Shown: positions 28,231-37,276, counted from the first letter of the stretch. The stretch: DNA of 64,000 nucleotides from Streptomyces sp. NBC_00249 (GCF_026342355.1 NZ_JAPEMV010000001.1:1612001-1676000), one strand, 5' to 3'. Notes: generated from the sequence alone by a model not told the origin. Numbers and translations are program-made.

Positions 28231-29074
28231 ACGGGGATCCTGCCGCGAGCCGTGCGGCGAGCGCAGCGGCCGCGCCGGACGAACTGCCGGGCGCGAGCAG
28301 TTCCGTACGGTGCACCAGGCGCGGGACGGCGGCCAGCGGGACGGCGGATCCGGCGCCGGCGGCCTCGGCCACGCGGCGCGGCAGCAGGACGAGGCCGTGG
28401 CCGGCCGCGGCGAGGGCGCACAGGGCGCGGACGTCGGTGCCCTCGTAGCGGACGGCGGCGCGGGCGGCGGTGAGCGGCAGTCCCACGCCGGGGGCGTCGA
28501 GCCAGCGGGCGTCGGTGAGGTCGTCCAGCCGGACGGCGGCCCGCCCGGCGAAGGGGTGCCCGGCGGGGAACAGCACGGCGAGCTCCTCCTCGCCCAGCCC
28601 GGTCACGGTCAGCGGGGCCACGTCGGGCAGCCGGAGCGGGTCGCTGGGCGAGGCCGGGCCGTCGACGAGCCCGAGGTCGCAGTCCCCGGCGGCGACGGCG
28701 GCGGGCACCTCGGCCGGGGGCAGGACGCGCAGGGTGACCCCGGTGGCGGGCAGGGCCTCGAGCAGCCGGGGGCCGACGGCGAGGGGGGACGCGGCGAGGG
28801 TGAGCCGGGCGGGCGGGGCGGCGGCCAGGCGCAGGACGTCGGCGCGGGCGGCGTCGAGGCGCAGCAGCAGGGGCCCGGCGTGCTCCAGCAGCCGGTCCCC
28901 GGCGGGGGTGGGGGCGACGGGCCGGCGGGTGAGCAGCTCGGTGCGCAGGTCGCCTTCGAGGGCGGCGATGTGCTGGGAGACGGCGGACTGGGTGTAGCCG
29001 AGCTCGCGGGCGGCGGCGGAGAAGGAGGCGAGGCGGGCGACGGCGACGAAGGTACGCAGGAGGTGCGGGTCCAT
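28220..29074 (-). CDS. LysR family transcriptional regulator
   Basis: A 284-residue LTTR with MDPHLLRTFVAVARLASFSA and GYTQSAVSQHIAALEGDL as winged HTH, then an effector domain of reduced length. It is upstream of and overlaps the M24 peptidase gene, and is divergent from the amidotransferase-like gene. The divergent gene and the peptidase are its natural targets. ATG 29074 is chosen because the HTH begins directly there, while the upstream frame runs back into the divergent gene. Confidence 0.88.
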   Translation of the reverse strand: MDPHLLRTFVAVARLASFSAAARELGYTQSAVSQHIAALEGDLRTELLTRRPVAPTPAGDRLLEHAGPLLLRLDAARADVLRLAAAPPARLTLAASPLAVGPRLLEALPATGVTLRVLPPAEVPAAVAAGDCDLGLVDGPASPSDPLRLPDVAPLTVTGLGEEELAVLFPAGHPFAGRAAVRLDDLTDARWLDAPGVGLPLTAARAAVRYEGTDVRALCALAAAGHGLVLLPRRVAEAAGAGSAVPLAAVPRLVHRTELLAPGSSSGAAAALAARLAAGSPYDS

Positions 29075-29168
29075 GCCTCCAGCATCCCGCATCTCATCAG
29101 CATTGCTTATGGTGGATGCAGGAACAATCGTTGGTGCTGAACCTCCCCGAGGCCCGAGGATGCTCCCC
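29075..29168. promoter_or_regulatory. Divergent LTTR control region
   Basis: A 94 bp spacer with AT-richer ATCAGCATTGCTTATGGTGG at about 29096-29115, the only A/T-rich patch nearby and a reasonable LysR-type binding site (T-N11-A spacing). It probably contains the promoters of both divergent genes. Confidence 0.4.
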
Positions 29169-29927
29169 ATGACCACCTCACCGGCCCCGCGGCCCGTCGC
29201 CCGGATCGCCCTCGTCGGCGACCGCTCGCCCCACGTCGCTTCGCACACCCGGATCCCGGTCCTCCTCGACGCGCTGGCCGCCCGCGACGGGCTGGTCCTC
29301 GACGCCTACTGGATCCCGACCGGCGAGGCACGGGCGGCGGCCGCCTCGGGGACCCTCGCCCGCTTCGACGGCGTGTGGGTGCTGCCCGGCTCCCCGTACG
29401 CCGACGCGGACGGAGCACTGGCCGCGATCCGCGTGGCCCGCGAGGAGGGCATCCCCTTCCTCGGGACCTGCGGCGGCTTCCAGCACGCCCTGCTGGAGTA
29501 CGCCCGCACCGTGTGCGGGCTGACGGACGCGCCGCACGCCGAGGACGACCCGGGCGCGGCGGACCCGCTGATCGTCCCGCTGGCCTGTTCGCTCGTCGGG
29601 CACGAGGGACTCGTACGGACCGAGCCGGGCTCGCTCGCCGAGGCGGCGCTCGGCGCGGAGCGGTCCGTGGAGCGCTACCACTGCGCCTACGGGCCCTCGC
29701 CCCGCCACCTGCCCGTGCTCGCCGCGCACGGGCTGCGGCTGTCGGGGCACGACGAGGACGGCGCGGTGCGCGTCGTGGAGCTTCCCGGGCACCCCTTCTT
29801 CCTCGCGACGCTCTTCCAGCCGGAGCTCGCCGGTGACGGGACGAAGCCGCACCCGGTGGTCCGGGCCTTCGCCGCGTCCGCCGTCCAGCGGGCCGCCGGA
29901 TATCCCGTCGCGGGACCCCCCTCCTGA
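29169..29927 (+). CDS. CTP synthase C-terminal-like class I amidotransferase
   Basis: A 252-residue stand-alone glutaminase domain related to the C-terminal half of CTP synthase. IALVGDRSPHVASHTRIPVL and VLPGSPYADADGALAAI match the amidotransferase fold, and the nucleophile elbow is GTCGGFQHALLEYA with Cys101. In the C-terminal catalytic block the usual HPE reads FQPEL, so Gln217 stands where the catalytic His should be, while Glu219 is kept. Such proteins are named CTP synthase C-terminal region-related (seleno)protein; here the nucleophile codon is TGC, not UGA. Loss of the His suggests a non-canonical reaction or a binding role. It has no synthetase partner nearby. Confidence 0.82.
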   Translation: MTTSPAPRPVARIALVGDRSPHVASHTRIPVLLDALAARDGLVLDAYWIPTGEARAAAASGTLARFDGVWVLPGSPYADADGALAAIRVAREEGIPFLGTCGGFQHALLEYARTVCGLTDAPHAEDDPGAADPLIVPLACSLVGHEGLVRTEPGSLAEAALGAERSVERYHCAYGPSPRHLPVLAAHGLRLSGHDEDGAVRVVELPGHPFFLATLFQPELAGDGTKPHPVVRAFAASAVQRAAGYPVAGPPS

Positions 29928-29977
29928 TCAGCTATGCTGTGCGTGCACGACGAACGGGTGGTCCGCCGCCCTTCGTG

Positions 29978-30050
29978 GTGGGTGTAGCTCAGTTGGTAGA
30001 GCACCTGGTTGTGGTCCAGGTGGCCGCGGGTTCAAGTCCCGTCACTCACC
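29978..30050 (+). tRNA. tRNA-His (GTG anticodon)
   Basis: A complete cloverleaf. Acceptor GTGGGTG (29978-29984) pairs with CACTCAC (30043-30049); the D arm is GCTC...GAGC; the anticodon stem CCTGG/CCAGG holds loop TTGTGGT with GTG at the centre; the T arm is CGGGTTCAAGTCCCG. The base before the acceptor (29977) is G and pairs with discriminator C at 30050, the G-1:C73 pair that identifies histidine tRNAs. CCA is not encoded. Confidence 0.96.
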
Positions 30051-30058
30051 CTGTCGAC

Positions 30059-30096
30059 CCTGTGGGGGTACGAGGTTCTCCTCGTACCCCCACAGG
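30059..30096. terminator. Terminator hairpin after tRNA-His
   Basis: A perfect 17 bp stem (30059-30075 with 30080-30096) closed by the tetraloop TTCT. It lies 8 bp after the tRNA and 4 bp before the stop of the convergent hydrolase gene, so it can terminate both strands. Confidence 0.85.
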
Positions 30097-30100
30097 CGTT

Positions 30101-30856
30101 TCAGTCCCGGAGGAAGGCCTCCACCTCGGTCGCGAAGGCCACCGGGGTCTCGTGGGGCGGGTAGTGGCCGGCGCCGGGGATCGTGTGGATCCGGCAGTTC
30201 GCGTACCAGGTCTGCCAGGTGGCGCGCATCACCTCGGCCGTGAGCGCCAGGTCGTACTCCCCCACCAGGACGAGCACGGGTACGGTGCTGCCCTTCACCG
30301 CGGAGGACAGGTCCAGCGGCTGCCAGCTCGCGAGGTAGCCGGCGAAGGCCTCGGGGCGGGAGACGGCGAGGGAGTGCGCCACCATCCGGTCCAGCCAGTG
30401 CCGGCTCGCCCGGTTGCCGGTGACCAGGTCGAGGATGATCCGGCGCTTCTCCGGGTCCGCGGCGGCGCCGTAGAAGAGGGAGTGGGTCTGCTCGTCCATC
30501 TCGTACGGGGCGGCGGGGACCGGGGTGAGGCCGATCAGCTTCTCGATCCGCTCGGGGGCGCGGGCGAGGACCTGCTGGACGGCCTTGCCGCCCATGGAGT
30601 GGCCGAGCAGGGAGAAGGTGTCCCAGCCGAGCTGGTCGGCGAGTTCGAGGACGTCGTCGGCGATCTCGGGGAGGCTGTAGCGGCCGGGCACGTCCCGGCG
30701 CTCGCCGTAGCCCCGGTAGTCGAGGAAGGCGTACGAGAACCCCTCCGGGTCCAGGTACTCCAGCACGGAGCCCCAGTTGGCACAGGTGCCGAACCAGTCG
30801 TGCAGCACGATGACGCGGACGGGTCCGGTGCCGATCCTGCGGTGGGCGATGGCCAT
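30101..30856 (-). CDS. Alpha/beta hydrolase
   Basis: A 251-residue alpha/beta hydrolase. The oxyanion turn is in LHDWFGTCANWG, the nucleophile Ser is in LLGHSMGGKAVQ, the acid is in VLVGEYDLALTA and the His in IPGAGHYPPHETP. There is no signal peptide. It resembles esterase or haloperoxidase-like enzymes. Substrate unknown. It is preceded on its strand by the phospholipase C terminator, so it is probably a separate transcription unit. Confidence 0.86.
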   Translation of the reverse strand: MAIAHRRIGTGPVRVIVLHDWFGTCANWGSVLEYLDPEGFSYAFLDYRGYGERRDVPGRYSLPEIADDVLELADQLGWDTFSLLGHSMGGKAVQQVLARAPERIEKLIGLTPVPAAPYEMDEQTHSLFYGAAADPEKRRIILDLVTGNRASRHWLDRMVAHSLAVSRPEAFAGYLASWQPLDLSSAVKGSTVPVLVLVGEYDLALTAEVMRATWQTWYANCRIHTIPGAGHYPPHETPVAFATEVEAFLRD

Positions 30857-30935
30857 GCGTTCTCCCTCGGTGGCGGGGCGTACGGAAACCGACGCCGTAC
30901 GTTCTGCCCACCGGGCCTACCGTCATACCGCCCGC

Positions 30936-30974
30936 GGCCGCCCGCGAGGTCGAGCGTTGACCTCGCGGGCGGCC
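30936..30974 (-). terminator. Terminator of the phospholipase C gene
   Basis: A 16 bp perfect stem (30936-30951 with 30959-30974) with a 7 nt loop GAGCGTT, 31 bp downstream of the phospholipase stop on its strand. No T tract follows, as is usual for Streptomyces terminators. Confidence 0.75.
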
Positions 30975-31005
30975 GGGCGGGGCGGTTCACCCCTGCGGTG
31001 AAGGC

Positions 31006-33066
31006 TCAGACGGTCTTGATCGCCGGGTCCGAGACGCCCGGGGTGCCCGTTTCCACGTGGCCGGCGAAGCGGCGCAGGAAGGTGCTGTCCGCGTCGGAGA
31101 CGGCCTTGACGTCGTACCAGCGGCCCGTGGTGCGCAGGTCCACCGTGTGGGAGACCGTGGCACCGGCGTTGACCTTGAAGGTCTGCGGGGCGCCGCCGTA
31201 GGTGTTGGTCACCGTGAGGTTGACCGCCGCCGAGCCGGAGTTGGTGAGGGTCAGCAGCAGGTTCCCGGTGGCCGCGTCGTGGCGGGCCGTGACCTCGGGG
31301 CCGGCCTTCTTGGCCGGGCCCTTCCAGGTGCGCAGGAAGCCGTTCGGCCCCCAGACGGTGAGGTCGATCTTGTTGCCGGTGGAGCTGGAGGTGCTCCAGG
31401 TGTCCGAGAGGGTCTTGCCCGCCTCGACGGTGTAGGGCCAGGGGCCGTCCGTACGGTTGCCCGAGGTGCTGTGGAAGTGGGCGCCGAGGGAGGGGCCGGA
31501 GGAGAAGGTCAGGGTGAACTTGCCCGTGGAGACCGCGGCCTTGCCGTCCACGTACGGGGCGTAGCCCAGCGCGCGCGTCGGCTTCGTGCCCGCCTCCTGC
31601 TTGGGCAGGGTGCCCGTCGCCGGGGGGACCGGGTGGTAGGAGGGGTGGGCGTTGTGGTCCGGCGGGATGTACCCGGCCGTGGAGGGCAGGGCCGCCGGGG
31701 TGGCGTCCGCCTGGCTGAAGTCGAAGGCCGAGGTCAGGTCCCCGCAGACGGCGCGGCGCCACGGCGAGATGTTGGGCTCCTGCACCCCGAAGCGCTTCTC
31801 CATGAAGCGGATCACCGAGGTGTGGTCGAAGGTCTCGGAGCAGACGTAGCCGCCCTTGCTCCACGGCGAGACCACGATCATCGGGACGCGCGGGCCCAGG
31901 CCGTAGGGGCCGGCCGCGTAGCCGCCGCCACCGGCGTAGAGGTCGCGGGTGACGTCCGCGGTCGACAGGCCCCAGGCCGAGGAGGCCGGCGGGTACGGCG
32001 GGACGACGTGGTCGAAGAAGCCGTCGTTCTCGTCGTAGGTGATGAAGAAGGCCGTCTTCGCCCACACCGCCGGGTTGGCGGTGAGCGCGTCCAGGACCTG
32101 GGAGATGTACCAGGCGCCGAAGTTGACGGGCCAGTTCGGGTGCTCGCTGAAGGCCTCCGGGGCGGCGATCCAGGAGACCTGCGGCAGGGTGCCGTTCACC
32201 ACGTCGGCGCGCAGCTTGTCGAAGTAGCCGTCGCCCGCCTTGGCGTTGGTGCCGGTGCGCGCCTTCTCGTACAGGGCGCTGCCGGGCTGGGCGTTGCGGT
32301 AGGTGTTGAAGTACAGGAGCGAGTTGTCGCCGTAGTTGCCTCGGAAGGCGTCGCTGATCCAGCCCCAGGAGCCGGCGGCGTTCAGGCCGTCACCTATGTC
32401 CTGGTAGATCTTCCAGGAGACCCCGGCCGCCTCCAGGCGCTCGGGGTAGGTCTTCCAGCCGTAGCCGGCCTCCTGGTTGCCGAGGACGGGGCCGCCGCCG
32501 GTGCCGTCGTTGCCCGTGTGACCCGTCCACATGTAGTAGCGGTTGGGGTCGGTGGCGCCGATGAAGGAGCAGTGGTAGGCGTCGCAGACGGTGAAGGCGT
32601 CGGCGAGGGCGTAGTGGAACGGGATGTCGTTCCGGGTCATGTACGACATGGTGGTGGCGGTCTTCGCCGGGACCCACTTGTCGTACTTGCCGTTGTTGTA
32701 CGCCTGGTGGCCGCCCGCCCAGTCGTGGTTGAGGCCCTCGACGAACTGCATGCCGAGGTCGTTCACCTGCGGGTTGAAGGGGAGGACGTCCTTCGTGCCG
32801 TTGGACTGGTAGAAGACCGACTTGCCGTTGTCCTGGAGCACGGGCCGCGGGTCGCCGAAGCCGCGGACGCCCTTCATCGCGCCGAAGTACTGGTCGAAGG
32901 ACCGGTTCTCCTGCATGAGGACGACGATGTGCTCGATGTCCTGGATGGTTCCCGTGGTGCCCTGCGCCGGGATGGCGGCGGCACGCGCGATGCTCTCGTT
33001 CAGCATCGTGGCCGCGGCGGTTCCGCCCGCGATCTGGAGGAACCTGCGTCGGTTGAGTTCAGCCAT
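31006..33066 (-). CDS. Phosphocholine-specific phospholipase C, Tat-exported
   Basis: A 686-residue secreted phosphoesterase of the acid phosphatase / bacterial phospholipase C (PlcC/PlcH) family that hydrolyses phosphatidylcholine or sphingomyelin outside the cell. The N-terminus NRRRFLQIAGGTAAATM is a Tat signal with the twin Arg. The catalytic entry motif is HIVVLMQENRSFDQYFG, followed by GHTGNDGTGGGP, a YDENDGFFDHV metal site and RVPMIVVSPWSKGG. Two C-terminal DUF756-like beta domains (about 500-590 and 595-680) end the protein. It starts at ATG 33066 with AGAGG upstream. Often phosphate-controlled, but no clear PHO box is visible. Confidence 0.93.
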   Translation of the reverse strand: MAELNRRRFLQIAGGTAAATMLNESIARAAAIPAQGTTGTIQDIEHIVVLMQENRSFDQYFGAMKGVRGFGDPRPVLQDNGKSVFYQSNGTKDVLPFNPQVNDLGMQFVEGLNHDWAGGHQAYNNGKYDKWVPAKTATTMSYMTRNDIPFHYALADAFTVCDAYHCSFIGATDPNRYYMWTGHTGNDGTGGGPVLGNQEAGYGWKTYPERLEAAGVSWKIYQDIGDGLNAAGSWGWISDAFRGNYGDNSLLYFNTYRNAQPGSALYEKARTGTNAKAGDGYFDKLRADVVNGTLPQVSWIAAPEAFSEHPNWPVNFGAWYISQVLDALTANPAVWAKTAFFITYDENDGFFDHVVPPYPPASSAWGLSTADVTRDLYAGGGGYAAGPYGLGPRVPMIVVSPWSKGGYVCSETFDHTSVIRFMEKRFGVQEPNISPWRRAVCGDLTSAFDFSQADATPAALPSTAGYIPPDHNAHPSYHPVPPATGTLPKQEAGTKPTRALGYAPYVDGKAAVSTGKFTLTFSSGPSLGAHFHSTSGNRTDGPWPYTVEAGKTLSDTWSTSSSTGNKIDLTVWGPNGFLRTWKGPAKKAGPEVTARHDAATGNLLLTLTNSGSAAVNLTVTNTYGGAPQTFKVNAGATVSHTVDLRTTGRWYDVKAVSDADSTFLRRFAGHVETGTPGVSDPAIKTV

Positions 33067-33427
33067 GGGTGACGACCTCTGGGGGTGAGGGGGGAGTCGA
33101 GGGGCGCCCCAAGAACAGCGGTCCCGGGGTACCGGACGGAGATCCCCGTCTGACGTGGGGCCGTACAGCGGACGAACGAACAGCCCCGCCGGAACCCGGT
33201 CGGTCCTGGCCCCTCCGGTCCGGAAACCCTCCCGAACGGGCCTCGGATCTGCTGCAATGACCTCCTGCACACTGCACGGGGGGCGCAGAGCGTATGACGG
33301 GGACCGAGTCTGGGCATGCCGCCCTCGGGCCGTCCGGCCTGCCCGGTGTGCGGTCGGGGGAACGGTACGGCGAAGCATGCGCCCCGCAACAGACCCCGTA
33401 CGTGAGCCAGTTGGCCGGAGCGTGCCC
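33067..33427. other. Divergent intergenic region (361 bp)
   Basis: Upstream DNA of both the phospholipase C and the GAP1 gene. It holds the phospholipase ribosome binding site (complement of CACCTCT-like bases next to 33067) and GGAG at 33417-33420 for the GAP1 gene. Open frames crossing it have an antisense-type composition. No RNA gene, repeat or convincing small gene is seen. Confidence 0.6.
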
Positions 33428-35629
33428 GTGAGCCTGCCGCAGCTGCACTACGCCTGGGAACCCTCGGGGCCGTCCGGGCCCGGGTTCCGCTTCACCGCCG
33501 TCACCGCCGGCGTGCCGTCCGCCCTGCTGGGCGAGGCCGAGCAGCTGATCGCGTACGAGCGGCCGCGCGGGGCGCCGGAGCGTCCGACGGCGGAGGAACT
33601 GGCCCGCTTCCCGGAGGCGTTGAGCCTGAGCCTGCTCTCCGACGGCAGCCGGCTGCTGGCCCGGTCCGCCTACGCGCGGACGGGTGCCTTCCACGCGCAC
33701 GCCGTCCACCTGCCGGGGTCCGCCGACGCCGGACCGGCCCGGGGCGCCCTGCCCGTCACCGCGTGGCGCTCCCCCGAGTGGGCCGCACGGACCCCGGCCG
33801 GCGGGCCGCCCCCGCCGCTGGAGCGGATCCCCGCCCCGGGACCGCACGACCGGGCCGCGCTGGCGGAGTTCGTCGCCGCGCGGGGGCCGTCGCTGGCCGG
33901 GTTCTTCACCGACGTACGGCGGCTCGCGGAGGATCCGGGCGCGCCGCGGATCGCACTGGTCGAGGCGGACAGCGGGGCGGTGGCCCACTGGGTGATGCTC
34001 GCGTGCAGCGTGCTGCCGCACCGGCGGGCGCAGTGGCTCACCTTCACGACGTACACACGGCGGCCCGGGCGCGCCCGGCAGCAGCTGGTCGGCGTACTCC
34101 CCGAGGAGGCCGACGGCCTGACCGGCCCGGAACACGGCTTCCGCCTCTACGGGACCACGCCCACCCCCGGGCCCGGCCCGGACCCGGGACCGTGGGCGCG
34201 GACGGCCGCACTGGTCTGGCTGGCCGGGCGCGCGGAGCTCTTCGCCCGGGTGCGCCGGCTGCCCGGGGAACCCTACGAGGCGGGCCCGCTGGCCGCGCTC
34301 GCGCTGATGTCCGGGATCACCCTGGACCCGGATGCCCGGACCGCGGCCGCGGACTGGGCCGCCGCCCACCGCGAGGCCCTCGACGCCGGAGCCCGGCGCG
34401 GGCTCGCCGAGGAGCTGGGTCCCGGCCTGCGGGCGGCGCTGACGGACCCGGAGCAGGAACCGGCCCGCCTGGCCGGGGTGGCCGCCGCCCTCGGGGTGGA
34501 CGTCACCGGGCAGCTGCCGGAGGTGGCGCGGCGGCTCGCGCTGGCCCTGGTCAGCGATCCGGACGGGGCGTACGGGCCGGTGACGCGGGACGCGCTTGCG
34601 GGGCTTCCGGTGCTGCGGGCCCTCGTACTCGACCGGCTGGACGCCCTCGCGGCGGGCGATCCGGCCGCCGGCGTCCGACTCTTCGCCCGGACGGGACTGC
34701 GCCTGGGGGCGGCGGAGACCACCCCCCACCTGCGCATGTGCGCGCGGGCCGCCGAAACCGAGACCGAACAGCCCGAACCGGACCGGGTCGGGACCCTGCA
34801 CGCCCTCCTCAGGGCCTCGGGCGTGTCCCTGTACGCGGAGCCACTGGTGCTGCGCACGGCGATGCGCCTCGTCTGGGGCGGGAACCCGCCGGAGGCCGCC
34901 GAAGCCGGGCTGCTCCTCGCCGAGACGGGCCCCGACGTACACCGGGAGTCCGGCACCTGGGAGCTGCTGGCCCGAGCGGTGGCCACCGCCCCGGCCGCCG
35001 ACCCGGCAGCGGCGGAACTCGCCCCCCGCCTGCTCCGCCACTTCGGCACGGACCTCCCCGACCCCCTGCGCCCACCCCTCCTCCTCTGGGAACTCGCCTG
35101 GACCCTGCGCCCCGGCCAACCAACCGAACCCGGCACGGACGTCGTGCGAAGGGTCGTGGAACTGGGCGTCCTGGCACCCGGGGCGGGGGCCCTGGACCGG
35201 GCGCACGCGGCGGTGGCGCGGTGGCTGCTCGGGCCGGACCGGCACGAGGGAGCGCTCCGAGCCCTGATCGAGAGCGGGGACGCCGAGCTCGTGGCCGCGT
35301 ACCGGCGCGCCGCCCATACCGAGTCGGTGAAGTCGCGGCTGCGCGAGGACCCGCGCTACCTGGCGGAACGCTACGCCGACTGGTCCGCCCAACCGCAGGC
35401 GGGCCCGGTCTGGCGCGAGGCCCGTACAGACCTGCTCAACAAAGTACTGGCGCCCATCGCACGAACCCTCAAGCCACAAGACCTCGCCACCATCGAGCGG
35501 GAGTTGGCGGCCATTGACGAACGCCGGGCGGAAGAGTTCCGCACCTGGCGGCGCCCACCCCTCACCACCAGACTCCGCGCCCGACTCACCGGCACCACAA
35601 CGGACCGGGGCCGGGGACCACACACGTGA
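33428..35629 (+). CDS. GTPase-associated protein 1 (GAP1) family protein
   Basis: A 733-residue cytoplasmic protein matching the GAP1 architecture. The N-terminal GAP1-N2-like domain (1-135) begins LPQLHYAWEPSGPSGPGFRF and has SLLSDGSRLLARSAYARTGA, FHAHAVHLPG and LPVTAWRSPEW. A middle domain (about 140-230) contains RIALVEADSGAVAHWVMLAC, and a long helical C-terminal region follows. GAP1 proteins were described by comparative genomics as partners of GTPases in NTP-dependent bacterial conflict systems. No GTPase gene is next to it here, so it is either an orphan or works with a distant partner. GTG 33428 is chosen because family members start at the LPQLHY block and GGAG lies 7 nt upstream. 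Confidence 0.78.
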   Translation: MSLPQLHYAWEPSGPSGPGFRFTAVTAGVPSALLGEAEQLIAYERPRGAPERPTAEELARFPEALSLSLLSDGSRLLARSAYARTGAFHAHAVHLPGSADAGPARGALPVTAWRSPEWAARTPAGGPPPPLERIPAPGPHDRAALAEFVAARGPSLAGFFTDVRRLAEDPGAPRIALVEADSGAVAHWVMLACSVLPHRRAQWLTFTTYTRRPGRARQQLVGVLPEEADGLTGPEHGFRLYGTTPTPGPGPDPGPWARTAALVWLAGRAELFARVRRLPGEPYEAGPLAALALMSGITLDPDARTAAADWAAAHREALDAGARRGLAEELGPGLRAALTDPEQEPARLAGVAAALGVDVTGQLPEVARRLALALVSDPDGAYGPVTRDALAGLPVLRALVLDRLDALAAGDPAAGVRLFARTGLRLGAAETTPHLRMCARAAETETEQPEPDRVGTLHALLRASGVSLYAEPLVLRTAMRLVWGGNPPEAAEAGLLLAETGPDVHRESGTWELLARAVATAPAADPAAAELAPRLLRHFGTDLPDPLRPPLLLWELAWTLRPGQPTEPGTDVVRRVVELGVLAPGAGALDRAHAAVARWLLGPDRHEGALRALIESGDAELVAAYRRAAHTESVKSRLREDPRYLAERYADWSAQPQAGPVWREARTDLLNKVLAPIARTLKPQDLATIERELAAIDERRAEEFRTWRRPPLTTRLRARLTGTTTDRGRGPHT

Positions 35630-35631
35630 GG

Positions 35632-35770
35632 GGTCGGGGACGGGGTGGGGTGTCGTCCGGGATGTAAAACGTGATGTGTTGGCGCGCGGTACCCCGCCAC
35701 CAACGGCAGCTCCGGAAGGGGCGCCATAAATCATGCCCATCCCGGACGGCACCCCACCCCGTCCCCGACC
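35632..35770. repeat. Near-perfect 33 bp inverted repeat (MITE-like or terminator)
   Basis: Arms 35632-35664 and 35738-35770 are complementary over 33 bp with one exception, a T at 35653 facing a G at 35749, which still pairs as G-U in RNA of the plus strand. The 73 bp centre contains a shorter imperfect hairpin around a GGTACC (35688-35693). The element fills the space between two convergent stops, starting 2 bp after the GAP1 stop and ending 18 bp before the other. It may be a bidirectional terminator or a short palindromic mobile element; no TA duplication is obvious. Confidence 0.75.
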
Positions 35771-35788
35771 TCGCCCCACAAGAAGCCG

Positions 35789-37276
35789 TCAGCCCCCGAG
35801 AAGGCGGCCCGGCGGCGCACCGCCGCCGGGCAGGTGAAGGGTTCCGCGGTCCCCATAGATGCCGGGGCCGTTGATGGACCCATGGAAGTTGTAGTTGTTG
35901 TGGGTGATGGCCTGCTGCGCCTGCTCGAAGGATCTGGTGTCCACGTGGTGGGCCTCGAGGAACTGTCCGGTCGCCGTGAGCACACCCCGCTCGAGCCGCT
36001 GGAGGAAGTCCAGCGCGTCGGTGCTGTCGGAGAACTCGATGTGCTCCAGCTCCACGGCCGCCTCCGCCCGGATGCTTCCGGTGGCGCCGTAGTCGTACTC
36101 GACGTGGCGCTTGCCGATGACCCAGCGCGCGTACCACAGGTCCCACCGGCGCAGGAAGTTGTCCCGGAGCCGGCGCAGCAGCCTGGCGGGCACCTTGCAC
36201 AGCAGGGGCAGGAACGCGCCCGTGGTGGAGGTGAACAGGGTCCACCAGTGGCCGAAGGGGTCGAGCCGCAGGGTCCGTACCCGCATGAAGGTGTCGCGCA
36301 GCGGCGGAACCACGTAGCCGGCCACCTCCCAGGTCAGGCTGGGGTGCTGAAGACGCGCACGCAGGTGCATGCAGACGATGACGCGGCCGCTGTCGCCGAC
36401 CCGCTCCAGGCACAGGTACGTGCGCATGCCGAGTCCGGGCCGGGCCAGGCCGGCCTGCACCATGTCCTCCGGGATCACGGCGCGGGGCGGTCTCAGCCGG
36501 TCGGGGAGCAGGTCCTTGCCGGCGTGCAGGGTCATGGGGCCGCGCACGTACAGCCGGTGGGCGGCCCGCAGCCCTTCCAGTCCGGCGATGTTGCCCATCT
36601 CCCGTTCGACGAAGGCGTGCAGGTCGAGCACGTCGAAGGGGATGATGCTCAGTTTCCCGCCCCCGTCGGGGGCGTCGGCGGGCGTGCTGATGTCGATGGG
36701 GTGCCAGACCTGCTCCTGGAAGCGTTCGCCGCTGCCGACGAAGGGGTTCGTCCGTTCGGCGTCCTCGTGGTACGGGGCCACGTTGGCCCGTTCCTGTTCG
36801 CGCAGCCGCTCCTCCAGGCCCGGGTCGAGGGGCGGGGCGAGCTCCTCGGGCGGCGGTCCGCCCTGCGCGATCACCTTCAACGCCAGGACGCGGGCCCGGT
36901 GTTCGGCCACCAGCACCAGCCCCCAGGAGGCGGCGAACGCCCCGACGAGGCCGAGCAGGGACCGCCCGAGCACTTCGGGCCGTCCGGCCTGGACCCCGTG
37001 GACCATCAGGGCCAGGCAGCCCGCCCCGGCGGCGAACAGGACGGCGAGCAGGCCGTCGCGGAGGTTCGTGCGGCGCACCGCGAGGCGGGTGTGCCGGGCC
37101 ACGGCGACGAGGTCGACGCCGAGCGACGGGCCGAGTGCCTTGATCCGGTCCTCGGTGAGTTCGACCGCCGTCGCGCGGGCGAACTCCTCGTCCAGGTGCG
37201 CGGACGCGCTGAGCCAGCGGCTCGTCCACTCCTCCCCGTACTGGAAGAGGGTGGGTAATTCCCGGTCTGCCGTCAT
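35789..37276 (-). CDS. Membrane protein of unknown function, convergent with GAP1
   Basis: A 495-residue protein not recognised as a named family. A soluble acidic N-terminus of 70 residues precedes two transmembrane helices (about 73-94 and 104-125), then a large cytoplasmic or extracytoplasmic domain. Near 385-410 there is a basic amphipathic stretch. The end of the protein reads AQQAITHNNYNFHGSINGPG and then IYGDRG, a short Asn/Gly beta-type tail similar in style to tails found on bacterial conflict-system proteins. The start at ATG 37276 has GGGGGAGG upstream. The partnership with GAP1 is suggested only by adjacency. Confidence 0.72.
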   Translation of the reverse strand: MTADRELPTLFQYGEEWTSRWLSASAHLDEEFARATAVELTEDRIKALGPSLGVDLVAVARHTRLAVRRTNLRDGLLAVLFAAGAGCLALMVHGVQAGRPEVLGRSLLGLVGAFAASWGLVLVAEHRARVLALKVIAQGGPPPEELAPPLDPGLEERLREQERANVAPYHEDAERTNPFVGSGERFQEQVWHPIDISTPADAPDGGGKLSIIPFDVLDLHAFVEREMGNIAGLEGLRAAHRLYVRGPMTLHAGKDLLPDRLRPPRAVIPEDMVQAGLARPGLGMRTYLCLERVGDSGRVIVCMHLRARLQHPSLTWEVAGYVVPPLRDTFMRVRTLRLDPFGHWWTLFTSTTGAFLPLLCKVPARLLRRLRDNFLRRWDLWYARWVIGKRHVEYDYGATGSIRAEAAVELEHIEFSDSTDALDFLQRLERGVLTATGQFLEAHHVDTRSFEQAQQAITHNNYNFHGSINGPGIYGDRGTLHLPGGGAPPGRLLGG

